Origin: an uncultured Clostridia bacterium
Lineage (GTDB): Bacteria; Bacillota; Clostridia; Lachnospirales; Cellulosilyticaceae
DNA length: 64,000 bases
Reading direction: 5' to 3'
NCBI GenBank assembly: GCA_937981575.1
Contig: CALJNR010000074.1
Span: 1 to 64,000 of the forward strand
Shown: piece by piece, positions 49,537 through 57,866 of the stretch
How the letters are laid out: each line of letters begins with the position of its first letter
Numbering within the stretch: the first letter of the stretch is position 1
Notes under the pieces: generated by a model
The model's database searches: none
What the model saw: the letters and a program-made list of their open reading frames with translations, nothing else
What the model was told of the DNA's origin: nothing
Program-made: the position numbers and the translations under genes

Positions 49537-50634
49537 ATGATTTCTAATCAAATTTTACAAAATACAATAGATGGACTAAAAACGATTACACGCAGAGATT
49601 TTTGTATACTAGATGCAGAAGCTAAAATTATTGTAAGTACTGTAACTAGCAGTATCGGAGATTATGTACCGCAAGTAGAATCTTTTATTAATTCACAGGC
49701 AGAAAGCCAGGAAATGCAAGGATCACATTACTTCAAAATCTATGATGAGTACCTTGTGGAATATATTCTGTCAGTCAGCGGCGTAGATGATGAGGCTTAT
49801 AAACTCGGGAAAATTGTAGCTTTTCAAGTAAAGAGTTTATTAGTGGCTTATAAAGAACGTTTTGACAGAGATAACTTTATTAAAAATTTATTATTAGATA
49901 ATCTTCTTCTCGTAGACATTTATACAAGAGCTAAAAAGCTTCATATTAAAAATAATGTAAAAAGAGTTGTTTTTTTAATTGAATGCACAGATAAGAAAGA
50001 CAGCAATGTCTCAGATATCCTTAGGAATATTTTCCCAGATAAGACTAGAGATTTTGTAACAGCAGTCGATGAGAAAAATATTATCCTTGTTAAGGAAGTA
50101 TCTTCTGAAGAAACAGCAGAAATTGAAGGTTATGCAAAAATGATTTATGATACACTAAGCAGCGAAGCTATGAGCAAAGTATATGTAGCTGTTGGGGCTG
50201 TTGTATCAGACCTCAAGGATGTTTCTAATTCTTATAAAGAAGCCACTATGGCGCTTGAAGTAGGTAAGATTTTTAACTGCGAAGGGCATATTTCACATTA
50301 CTCTAAACTAGGCATAGGAAGAATCATTTATCAGCTTCCATTATCTTTATGTAAACTTTTTATTAAAGAAGTTTTAAAAGACAAGCGCGTGGATAGTTTT
50401 GATGAAGAAACACTCATGACAGTTAATAAATTCTTTGAAAACAGCCTTAATGTGTCAGAAACATCAAGACAGCTGTATATTCATAGAAATACATTAGTTT
50501 ATAGACTAGATAAACTCCTCAAGACTACAGGGCTGGATCTTCGTCAGTTTGATGATGCGATTATTTTCAAAATTACAATTATGGTAAGCCAATATATGGA
50601 CTATATGGAAAGACAAAGTCAAAATAGAATGTAG
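49537..50634 (+). CDS. CdaR/PucR-type transcriptional regulator
   Basis: 365 residues. The C-terminal PucR-type helix-turn-helix reads NVSETSRQLYIHRNTLVYRLDK (split around residues 310-331). The N-terminal part resembles sugar-diacid recognition domains, and the middle (VAVGAVVSDLKDVSNSYKEA) the GGDEF-like CdaR core. TTGGGAG at 49522-49528 favours ATG 49537 over the TTG at 49522. It sits between the sugar ATPase and ftsE, so it may regulate either; the 20-base gap to ftsE suggests co-transcription. Confidence 0.82.
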   Translation: MISNQILQNTIDGLKTITRRDFCILDAEAKIIVSTVTSSIGDYVPQVESFINSQAESQEMQGSHYFKIYDEYLVEYILSVSGVDDEAYKLGKIVAFQVKSLLVAYKERFDRDNFIKNLLLDNLLLVDIYTRAKKLHIKNNVKRVVFLIECTDKKDSNVSDILRNIFPDKTRDFVTAVDEKNIILVKEVSSEETAEIEGYAKMIYDTLSSEAMSKVYVAVGAVVSDLKDVSNSYKEATMALEVGKIFNCEGHISHYSKLGIGRIIYQLPLSLCKLFIKEVLKDKRVDSFDEETLMTVNKFFENSLNVSETSRQLYIHRNTLVYRLDKLLKTTGLDLRQFDDAIIFKITIMVSQYMDYMERQSQNRM

Positions 50635-50653
50635 AAATCTGGTGAGGTAAACA

Positions 50654-51361
50654 ATGATTGACTTGCATAATGTATCAAAGACGTATTCGAATGGAGCAAT
50701 TGGACTTAACAGTACGAATATTCGAATAGAAAAAGGAGAATTTGTTTTCATAACAGGGAACAGCGGTTCTGGGAAATCAACACTTCTTAAACTTCTTCTT
50801 AAAGAAATAGAACCTTCTCATGGTAAGATCGTTATCAACAATAAGGATGTTACTAAACTTAGCAGAAGACAAATTCCTTATTTGCGCAGAGATATAGGCA
50901 TTGTTTTTCAGGACTTTAGACTTTTGCCAAATAAAACTGTTTATGAGAACGTTGCGTTTGCAATGCAGATCGTAGGAGCATCAGGAAGAGAAATAAGAAA
51001 AAATGTGCCAATTACACTTGGGCTTGTTGGGCTTGCAAGAAAAGCAAGATGCTATCCGGATGAATTATCCGGAGGGGAGCAGCAAAGAACTGCCCTTGCC
51101 CGTGCCATAGTTAATAACAGTCCCATTCTAATAGCCGATGAACCAACAGGGAATTTAGACCCAGCTACCTCATGGGAAATAATGAATTGTCTCCAGGATA
51201 TCAATAAAAGAGGCGTAACGGTGGTAATGGCTACTCATGAAAGAGAAATCGTAAACGCACTTAAAAAGAGAGTTATAGAAATAACAGATGGTTCTGTAAC
51301 GAGAGATATGCACGAGGGAGGATACGATGATGAAATGGAATACTCTCAAATATTTGTTTAA
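50654..51361 (+). CDS. ftsE: Cell-division ATPase FtsE
   Basis: ATPase of the FtsEX complex, which activates peptidoglycan hydrolases at the division site or side wall. The 235-residue product has Walker A GNSGSGKST (residues 35-43), the FtsE-type FQDFRLLPNKTVYENVAFAM, signature LSGGEQQRTALARA and LIADEPTGNLDP. GGTGAGG precedes the ATG. It overlaps ftsX by 35 bases. Confidence 0.95.
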   Translation: MIDLHNVSKTYSNGAIGLNSTNIRIEKGEFVFITGNSGSGKSTLLKLLLKEIEPSHGKIVINNKDVTKLSRRQIPYLRRDIGIVFQDFRLLPNKTVYENVAFAMQIVGASGREIRKNVPITLGLVGLARKARCYPDELSGGEQQRTALARAIVNNSPILIADEPTGNLDPATSWEIMNCLQDINKRGVTVVMATHEREIVNALKKRVIEITDGSVTRDMHEGGYDDEMEYSQIFV

Positions 51362-52223
51362 AGAGGGTATTGTAGGCCTTTGGAAAAATAGAGTGATGGC
51401 ACTTGCATCAGCGGGAACTATTGTACTTTGCCTGCTTATTCTTGGGATGTCCTATTCCATTGGGACTAATATTGAATATATTCTTAAACAGATTGAAATT
51501 AAGTTTGGCATTACAACTTATGTAAAAGAAGATGTCAGTGAAGAAAGAATACTGGCCTTACGATCGCAAATCGGAAGTCTTCCGTATGTGACAAAGGTTG
51601 ACTACATTTCAAAAGAAGATGCACTAAAAGCCTTTAGTGAAGGAAGTAAGGATGATTCTATTTTTAACGACTTTCTTAAAGATAATCCACTTCCAGCATC
51701 TTTTGAAATCAGTGTCTCCGGGGTAGAGTATCAATCACAGGTTGTAAGTGAGCTAAGTAAAATGCCGGAACTTGAAGTTAAATACTTGAAAAACGAAACA
51801 AATATGTTTATAAAGATTAATCAGACAATCAGCTACATTTCGCTGGTTATTATAAGCTGTCTCATTATTGTTGGTCTTCTTTTAATGATTAATACCATTA
51901 AACTTACCGTTTATATCAGACGAAAAGAAATTAATATTATGAAATATATTGGTGCTACAGATTGGTTTATCAGACTTCCGTTCCTTATTGAGGGGCTAGT
52001 TATCGGGCTTATAGGGGCGCTTGTTTCTATTCTTGTTATTGTCCTTAGCTATAACTGGTTAAGCGGAGTGTTCACAACTAATTTAATGGGTATGTTAAAT
52101 GGGCTTACGCTTAAAGACCCATCAGATATCATTAGTGCATTGATTCCTGTTTGTATGGGTATAGGGGTAAGCATAGGGCTTATTGGAAGCGGCATGGCTA
52201 TGCACAAACATTTGAAGGTATAA
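51327..52223 (+). CDS. ftsX: Cell-division membrane protein FtsX
   Basis: Membrane partner of FtsE that transmits ATP hydrolysis to an extracellular hydrolase or activator. The 298-residue product has four membrane segments (about 22-44, 172-192, 220-245, 268-290) and a large loop between the first two, containing YVTKVDYISKEDALKAF. GAGGGAGG inside ftsE serves ATG 51327. The next gene, 12 bases on, encodes the expected kind of partner. Confidence 0.95.
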   Translation: MMKWNTLKYLFKEGIVGLWKNRVMALASAGTIVLCLLILGMSYSIGTNIEYILKQIEIKFGITTYVKEDVSEERILALRSQIGSLPYVTKVDYISKEDALKAFSEGSKDDSIFNDFLKDNPLPASFEISVSGVEYQSQVVSELSKMPELEVKYLKNETNMFIKINQTISYISLVIISCLIIVGLLLMINTIKLTVYIRRKEINIMKYIGATDWFIRLPFLIEGLVIGLIGALVSILVIVLSYNWLSGVFTTNLMGMLNGLTLKDPSDIISALIPVCMGIGVSIGLIGSGMAMHKHLKV

Positions 52224-52235
52224 AGGAGAGAAGAA

Positions 52236-53357
52236 ATGAGAAAGAAAATAGCTATATTCTTATCGTTAACACTTTTGCTGACACCTGTTTATGCGTCGAG
52301 TTTGGCTAACAAAAAAAATCAGCTTAACAACACTAAAGAAAGTATAGAAAATACTAAAGAAGAACTGGAAAATACAAAAGATCAAAAGGAAAATGTAAAA
52401 AAAGATCTTAAGGCTGTAGATCAGCAGATTATAACGATCGAAAATAAAATAGTTAACCTGCAGAAAGAATTAGATGATAAACAAATACAGCTGGAAGAAA
52501 GCGAAAAACAGCTGGAACTTGCGATAGAAAAAAAAGATAAGCAGTATAATGCCACTAAAAAACGTATGGTTCAAATGTATAAGAATCAAAAAATTGGATA
52601 CATACAGGTTGTTTTTTCTTCACATAATCTATGGGAAGCGATTAACAGACTAGAATACATTAAACGTATTTCCAAGCAGGATAATGAACTGATTGATACT
52701 TATGAGAAACAAGTTGAAGAAATAGATCGGTATAAAGCAGCAGTTGAGGAGGAAAAAGCCCAGCTCAACATTCTCTATAAAGAGCAGGTTGCTAAAAAAG
52801 GAGAACTGGCATCTGCAAGAAGTCAGAAAGATAAAAAGCTCGCAGAGCTGGCAGGACAAGAAGAAAGACTGCAGGCAGAAATCAAAGAAATGCAGGAGAT
52901 GTCTAAGAAGCTTGAGCAAGAAATAAAAAGACTAACGCAGCAGAGTAAAATCAAATATGCAGGTGGCGCATTTGCTTGGCCTGTACCAGGGTTTTACCGC
53001 ATAAGCTCTGAATATAATCCAAGGACAAATCCAATTTCAGGTAAATATGAGTTTCACTCAGGAATAGATATTCCAGCTTCATACGGCTCATCAGTGGTGG
53101 CTGCAGCAGATGGCGTAGTAATAAGATCAGGATGGATCAATGGATATGGTAATACCGTTATGATTAATCACGGAAGCGGACTGGTTACACTTTATGGTCA
53201 CAATTCGTCCTTAGCAGTAAGCGAAGGGCAGACTGTGAGAAAAGGACAGACTGTTGCCGGTATTGGAAGTACGGGATATTCCACAGGTAACCACTGCCAC
53301 TTTGAAGTAAGTCTCAATGGGGCCCATGTCAATCCATGGAATTACATAAAGAAATAA
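52236..53357 (+). CDS. EnvC/CwlO-like murein hydrolase or activator, M23 domain
   Basis: 373 residues: signal peptide (about 1-21), a long coiled coil (about 22-235) of the kind FtsX binds, and a C-terminal LytM/M23 domain. The zinc ligands are present: His274 and Asp278 in HSGID and His353/His355 in HCH, so unlike E. coli EnvC it may be an active endopeptidase. AAGGAGAG precedes the ATG. Adjacent to ftsEX in the same operon, so it is the likely output of the complex. Confidence 0.92.
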   Translation: MRKKIAIFLSLTLLLTPVYASSLANKKNQLNNTKESIENTKEELENTKDQKENVKKDLKAVDQQIITIENKIVNLQKELDDKQIQLEESEKQLELAIEKKDKQYNATKKRMVQMYKNQKIGYIQVVFSSHNLWEAINRLEYIKRISKQDNELIDTYEKQVEEIDRYKAAVEEEKAQLNILYKEQVAKKGELASARSQKDKKLAELAGQEERLQAEIKEMQEMSKKLEQEIKRLTQQSKIKYAGGAFAWPVPGFYRISSEYNPRTNPISGKYEFHSGIDIPASYGSSVVAAADGVVIRSGWINGYGNTVMINHGSGLVTLYGHNSSLAVSEGQTVRKGQTVAGIGSTGYSTGNHCHFEVSLNGAHVNPWNYIKK

Positions 53358-53365
53358 ACATATTA

Positions 53366-53406
53366 AAAAGCGTAACTCATATACTAAATATAAGTGACGC
53401 TTTTCT
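53366..53406 (+). terminator. Terminator after the M23 gene
   Basis: AAAAGCGT.ACT pairs with AGT.ACGCTTTT, with AT pairs continuing inward and a small loop. It separates the ftsEX block from the two proteases. Confidence 0.75.
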
Positions 53407-53516
53407 ACTTTTATTCACATTTCTTTTAAACAAAGGATGCTGACAGTACTAAAAAGATATACAATAGTTAAAATATAAAGTAAACAAGAATAATTATGCC
53501 ATAAGGAGAGATAAAT

Positions 53517-54683
53517 TTGAAACATAAGCACAGCCTTGGAGTGATAACGGGTGTGGCTTTAGGAATCGGCATGTTAAGTATGACAATTGGCTGCAGTAAA
53601 AGTATTACCGATCATAAATATTCAAAGATCAAAATCAACCAGCTTAGTAAGCTCTTAGACAAGAGTTTTTTAGGTGAAATTGACAAGCAGACGATTGAAG
53701 ACAGTATTTATGCCGGATATGTAAGCGGCCTTGAAGATCCTATGACACGCTATTTAAATAAAGAAGCGCTGAAAGCCCAGCAAGTTTTAGAACAGGGGAA
53801 ATATATAGGAACAGGCATTGCGTTTGAATGGGGGCTTGATGGCAGATATATTATTATTACAGATGTGGTCCCAAATTCTCCAGCTGCCCGGGAAGGAATA
53901 AAACAGGGAGATAGGATTACTGAAATTGATGGGATAAAAGTTATATTATCAAATGAAACAGAACTTCTCAAAAAACTTACTTATACCGGGGATAAAGAAG
54001 TAAGCTATAGCATTGAACAAAACAGCGGAGAGCAGGAGAGAAAAGTTAGCCTGAAGTCGGAGGTTATTGCAGTAAAAGGCATTGAATACAGGCTTATTAA
54101 TGAAGACGTAGGATATATTTCAATTTTTTCTATTAAAGAAAATATGACAGAAGAGTTAAAGCAGGATATAGAGATTTTGAGAAAAAAAGGGGCTAAGCAT
54201 TTTATCATTGATATTCGCAGTGCCTATAGCAATAATATTGAAGAAATCTATAACACCTGTAATTTATTTATGGGCAGGCAGACTGTTTTTAAGGTGAAAA
54301 ATAAATTAGGTGAGATTACAAGCTATGAAACCAAGGAAGCGGTATATGATGAGCCGCTGGTTGTACTTATTAATGGCAGAACAAGAGGCGCTTTGGAAGC
54401 TTTTGCTTCGGCTGTCAGCTATCTAAAAAGAGGGGTCGTTATTGGAGAAGCATCAGCCGGTATGGGACTTGTAAGTGAGATTATTCCACTTAATGATGAG
54501 ACAGGACTTATGGTGTCCACAGGTGTTATTTATACACCAAACGACGTATCCTTAAAAGATTCAAAGGTTATACCAGATGTAGAAATTAAGAATAACGCAG
54601 CAGGCATTATTGAACTTGTTACGACAGGAAAAGTCAGTGACAAAAATGACCTGCAGCTTATGGAAGCGCTCAGTCACTTTTAA
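53517..54683 (+). CDS. S41 C-terminal processing protease homologue, catalytically degenerate
   Basis: 388 residues with an N-terminal membrane or lipoprotein signal (cysteine at 26 in TIGCSK, an imperfect lipobox), a PDZ domain (about 95-170) and an S41 domain. Aligned with the next gene, the catalytic serine is Gly291 (NGRTRGALEAF), the lysine is Met316 (GEASAGMGLVS) and the glutamine is Ser320; the DLRNNPGG loop is DIRSAYSN. The 25-residue Ser-Lys spacing is kept. The frame is intact, so it is a pseudoprotease, not a decayed gene. TTG start with AAGGAGAG upstream. Confidence 0.85.
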   Translation: MKHKHSLGVITGVALGIGMLSMTIGCSKSITDHKYSKIKINQLSKLLDKSFLGEIDKQTIEDSIYAGYVSGLEDPMTRYLNKEALKAQQVLEQGKYIGTGIAFEWGLDGRYIIITDVVPNSPAAREGIKQGDRITEIDGIKVILSNETELLKKLTYTGDKEVSYSIEQNSGEQERKVSLKSEVIAVKGIEYRLINEDVGYISIFSIKENMTEELKQDIEILRKKGAKHFIIDIRSAYSNNIEEIYNTCNLFMGRQTVFKVKNKLGEITSYETKEAVYDEPLVVLINGRTRGALEAFASAVSYLKRGVVIGEASAGMGLVSEIIPLNDETGLMVSTGVIYTPNDVSLKDSKVIPDVEIKNNAAGIIELVTTGKVSDKNDLQLMEALSHF

Positions 54684-54792
54684 GCATATATATAAAGAAA
54701 TGTATAATATAGGTAAAGAAATATTAGGATAATTATTCAAAAAGAAACGCAAAATAGATTAAGATACACTTTACTTTAAGGAGGTAGCATTC

Positions 54793-55956
54793 ATGAAAAA
54801 AGGTGGTTTTTTTCGAGGTGCTGCTATAGGTTTTTTATTGTCAACAATAGTATTACTGACCAGTACGGCCTTTGTAGATAGATACTATTATGTAGATAAA
54901 AAATTATTAGCGATAGAATCAGTTATTAATAACTACTTTGTAGGGGATATGGACCGCAGTAAAATGCAGGAAGGTATTTATAAGGGGTTTGTAGCAGGGG
55001 TTGGAGACATTTACACAAGCTACTACACGCCTGAGGAATATCAAAGTTTTAAAGAAAAGGCAAGTGGGGTTTACGCCGGCATAGGGGTACAAATGACGAT
55101 TGATACTGCAGATAATACCATCGTTATTACTGAAGTTTTTCCAGGATCACCGGCAGAGAAAGCTGGCATCTTGCCAAAAGATAAGATCATTAAAGCAGGG
55201 GGAAAAAGCGTATCAGGAGATGACTTTGAGCTTATTCCTAAAATTGTGAAGGGGGCACCTAATACCAAAGTCAGTGTAACTATTTACAGGCCTTCAGAAG
55301 AAAAAGCATATGACTTTGAACTGACAAGACAAAATGTAACTTACCCTTCTGTTTCTCACAAGATATTAGAAAAAGATTTGGCTTATATTAAAATTACTCA
55401 GTTTGAGGAAGCTACTTATGAGCAATTTAAAAAAGCACTTACTGAGGTGCAAAATAAAAAAGCAAAAGGGCTTGTGCTGGACCTTAGAAATAATCCAGGA
55501 GGATTACTTCATATTACCGAAAAAATAGCTGATGAGCTTCTACCCAAAGTACTAATTGTTTCCACAAGAGATAAAAATGGAACAGTAGACGAGTCTTTTG
55601 CGGATGATAAATATTCCAAGATTCCTATTGTAGTTATTGTAAATGGGAACAGTGCCAGTGCATCGGAGGTATTATCCGGAGCGCTTAAAGATCATAATAG
55701 AGCGAAACTTGTAGGAGAAACAACCTTTGGAAAAGGCGTTGTACAAAGTATTGTACCGCTTAGTGATGGATCAGCTCTAAAGCTCACAACAGCCAAATAC
55801 TTTACCCCAAGCGGCGTATGTATTCAAGGAATAGGTATTGACCCAGACTATGAAGTATCGCTGCCAACAGAGACACTGACAAGAGGAAGACTAGAAGAAA
55901 GTGAAGATACCCAGCTTCAAAAAGCTATAGAAGTCATCAGAAGTGAAATGAAATAG
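54793..55956 (+). CDS. S41 C-terminal processing protease, active type (CtpB-like)
   Basis: 387 residues: membrane anchor (about 8-27), PDZ domain (about 90-175) and S41 protease domain. The catalytic triad is complete: Ser289 in NSASASEVLSG, Lys314 and Gln318 in TTFGKGVVQS, with LDLRNNPGGLL for the oxyanion region. AAGGAGGT precedes the ATG. TATAAT at 54703-54708 may provide its own promoter, though the -35 is weak. B. subtilis has ctpB just after ftsEX, and this layout matches. Confidence 0.93.
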   Translation: MKKGGFFRGAAIGFLLSTIVLLTSTAFVDRYYYVDKKLLAIESVINNYFVGDMDRSKMQEGIYKGFVAGVGDIYTSYYTPEEYQSFKEKASGVYAGIGVQMTIDTADNTIVITEVFPGSPAEKAGILPKDKIIKAGGKSVSGDDFELIPKIVKGAPNTKVSVTIYRPSEEKAYDFELTRQNVTYPSVSHKILEKDLAYIKITQFEEATYEQFKKALTEVQNKKAKGLVLDLRNNPGGLLHITEKIADELLPKVLIVSTRDKNGTVDESFADDKYSKIPIVVIVNGNSASASEVLSGALKDHNRAKLVGETTFGKGVVQSIVPLSDGSALKLTTAKYFTPSGVCIQGIGIDPDYEVSLPTETLTRGRLEESEDTQLQKAIEVIRSEMK

Positions 55957-55974
55957 CATAAAGGGGGTATTAAG

Positions 55975-56634
55975 ATCAAAAGCATCAAAAACCTGTGGTT
56001 AATAGGAGTAGGGTTAGGTATTAGTTTCAGTATGATTATGATTTGGCTTGATTTAACAGTACCTTTTACACTTAATATACTGCTCGTTTTACCGATAAGT
56101 TTTTTAGGCTTTTTAATCGAAAAAAGATTTACTTGTTTATCCTATAGTATTTGCATACTTTATTTGATATACAGGATATGTTTGTGGATACAGATAGGAA
56201 GTGCTTTTTTTACACTGCCTTATGCGAATCTTATGATTCTTACAGGGGTCCTGCATATGATAGAAGGTATCATGGTTTGGTTATCACGCCACGAAAAAAA
56301 AGAAGTGATTATTGCATACAAAAGAAATAAGTTAGTAGGAGGATACCATATTTATAACAGATGGGTTATCCCCCTGCTTTTCTTTTATATAAACGGAATA
56401 TATATTCCATTAGCTGCGGTAACCGTTTATGCAGATGATACTTATATAAAAGAACCGGGGCATAAAACAGCTGTTATGGGTGGATTGATTTTAGCTTTTG
56501 GTATTATTGTTGCACTACTAGGGTATGGTGCATTTAAAGGAGTATTTCCACTGGATTTGGCGGTAATCTGTATGCCTCTTCTGCACGAGCAGCTTTTTAA
56601 GATCAATCAAAAAGTTGAGGATAAAATGATATAA
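55975..56634 (+). CDS. Polytopic membrane protein in the MinJ position
   Basis: About 219 residues if read from ATC 55975, with some six hydrophobic segments. It follows ctp, the position of MinJ in B. subtilis, and segments such as SRHEKKEVIIAYKRNKLVGG and PLLHEQLF recall the membrane half of MinJ; the PDZ half is missing. No ATG, GTG or TTG lies in frame between the ctp stop (55954) and ATG 56032, yet a full AAAGGGGGT site is at 55960-55968, six bases from ATC. The ATG at 56032 has no ribosome binding site and would cut the first membrane segment. MinJ relation is tentative. Confidence 0.6.
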   Translation: MKSIKNLWLIGVGLGISFSMIMIWLDLTVPFTLNILLVLPISFLGFLIEKRFTCLSYSICILYLIYRICLWIQIGSAFFTLPYANLMILTGVLHMIEGIMVWLSRHEKKEVIIAYKRNKLVGGYHIYNRWVIPLLFFYINGIYIPLAAVTVYADDTYIKEPGHKTAVMGGLILAFGIIVALLGYGAFKGVFPLDLAVICMPLLHEQLFKINQKVEDKMI

Positions 56635-56671
56635 TATACATATTTATATTTAAAGTAGTTGGATAACATAC

Positions 56672-56758
56672 GCAGAGCAGGCAGGGAGACCTTACGCCTT
56701 TCCCGCCAACCAACCGCCTACCCGAGCAAGTCGTAAGATCCCCCTGCCTGCCTTGCTG
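56672..56758. repeat. GC-rich inverted repeat with G-tract loop
   Basis: The left arm (56672-56696: GCAGAGCAGGCAGGG then AGACCTTACG) and right arm (56732-56758: CGTAAGATCCCC then CTGCCTGCCTTGCTG) are imperfect inverted copies. The 35-base loop is C-rich on the plus strand, so on the minus strand it reads as spaced GG/GGG tracts. It is far more GC-rich than its surroundings. It resembles dispersed palindromic (REP-like) elements; no second copy is in this window. Confidence 0.6.
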
Positions 56759-56765
56759 ATTTTAG

Positions 56766-56803
56766 AAAAAACAATGCCAAGGCTAATAAAATATTGTTTT
56801 TTT
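56766..56803 (+). terminator. Terminator-like hairpin
   Basis: AAAAAACAAT (56766-56775) pairs with ATTGTTTTTT (56793-56802) and a further T. The stem is AT-rich with a long loop. It would end the ctp-membrane protein unit. Confidence 0.55.
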
Positions 56804-56889
56804 AGGTTAGCTTATTAGTAGGTTAGGATTAATTTTATTTTAAATACAGTAATAGAGAAATTTAGTTATAAGGGTTAAGGGTGAAGTCT

Positions 56890-57690
56890 ATGTACATAAG
56901 AAAACTAAAAAAAGAAGAAATACTTGGAATGCAAAAGCTTGTTCCGGATGAGTGGCATTTGGATTTAGAAGGGCTTATTAGGCGCAATTATCATAAAGAC
57001 TTTTTTTATCCGGTCGCAGCGTTTGAGGGAGAGGAGGTTGTAGCTGCTGGCAATCTGTTTCTCTTTAGCAAATCAGCTTGGCTGGGGCAGATTTTGGTGG
57101 ATAAAGGCTTTCGAAGAAGGGGCCTTGGTACGATGATTATGGAAACGCTGATAAGTTATGCAAGAGACGAAGGGGTAGAATCCATTAATCTTGTGGCAAC
57201 GAAGCAAGGGGAGTTTTTATATAAGAGACTTGGTTTCAAGAGTGATGGCTATTACCATTTTTATAAGGGTACATATAACGGAGAGATTTGGGCTGCCATA
57301 AGACCACTGGAAGATAGAGACTTACAAGCTGCTTTGGAGATGGATTATAAAGTTACGGCTGAAACTAGACAAACAATGCTTAGAGGCTATCTTTTATCAG
57401 GGTATAAATATGTAGATGATCTTGAACAAATGAAGGGGATTTATCTGCCAGACTTTGGACAAGGGCTTATACTAGCACTGGATGCAAATGCTGGTATTGA
57501 GCTTATTAAGTTTAAGCATTTCAAAAATGAAGCATTGACAGTTATTCCGGATAAGAATGAGGAAGGTATGGCTTTTCTGAATCAAGCAGGATTTAAACGT
57601 GTAGATCAGGGGGCTAGGATGTATTTAGGGACATATTCCCCTTGGCTGCCAGAGTTGGTATTTGGAAGAGGAACTGCTTATACAGGATAA
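56890..57690 (+). CDS. GNAT family N-acetyltransferase
   Basis: 266 residues. The N-terminal half is a GNAT domain with the acetyl-CoA loop RRRGLG (in VDKGFRRRGLGTMIMETLI, about residues 72-90) and a conserved GEFLYKRLGFK. The C-terminal half (IRPLEDRDLQAALEMDY onward) looks like a second, degenerate GNAT domain. AAGGGTGA at 56877-56884 favours ATG 56890 over the GTG at 56881. Substrate unknown. It stands alone with its own terminator. Confidence 0.8.
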   Translation: MYIRKLKKEEILGMQKLVPDEWHLDLEGLIRRNYHKDFFYPVAAFEGEEVVAAGNLFLFSKSAWLGQILVDKGFRRRGLGTMIMETLISYARDEGVESINLVATKQGEFLYKRLGFKSDGYYHFYKGTYNGEIWAAIRPLEDRDLQAALEMDYKVTAETRQTMLRGYLLSGYKYVDDLEQMKGIYLPDFGQGLILALDANAGIELIKFKHFKNEALTVIPDKNEEGMAFLNQAGFKRVDQGARMYLGTYSPWLPELVFGRGTAYTG

Positions 57691-57715
57691 GATATTCTGT
57701 ATAAGCAGTTTATTT
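57672..57715 (+). terminator. Terminator overlapping the GNAT 3' end
   Basis: AACTGCTTATACAG (57672-57685, within the coding end) pairs perfectly with CTGTATAAGCAGTT (57697-57710), then TATTTGTT. The 150 bases after it, to 57866, show no gene. Confidence 0.75.
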
Positions 57716-57866
57716 GTTCATACTATAAATTTTGACGCTTGAGTTTGAAGTATGTGAGGATGAGGGTATATCCATAACAAGTTGTAAATCGATCAGTTAA
57801 ATGGAATCGCTGGGCAGTAGATAACCGTTAAGGGGATAGGCTATATACACAGCGACGTTTTTACGA

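Noticed and set aside
53517-54683. First S41 gene as a pseudogene
   Set aside because: The reading frame, PDZ domain, start signal and length are intact; only catalytic positions are changed, which suggests a functional inactive homologue.
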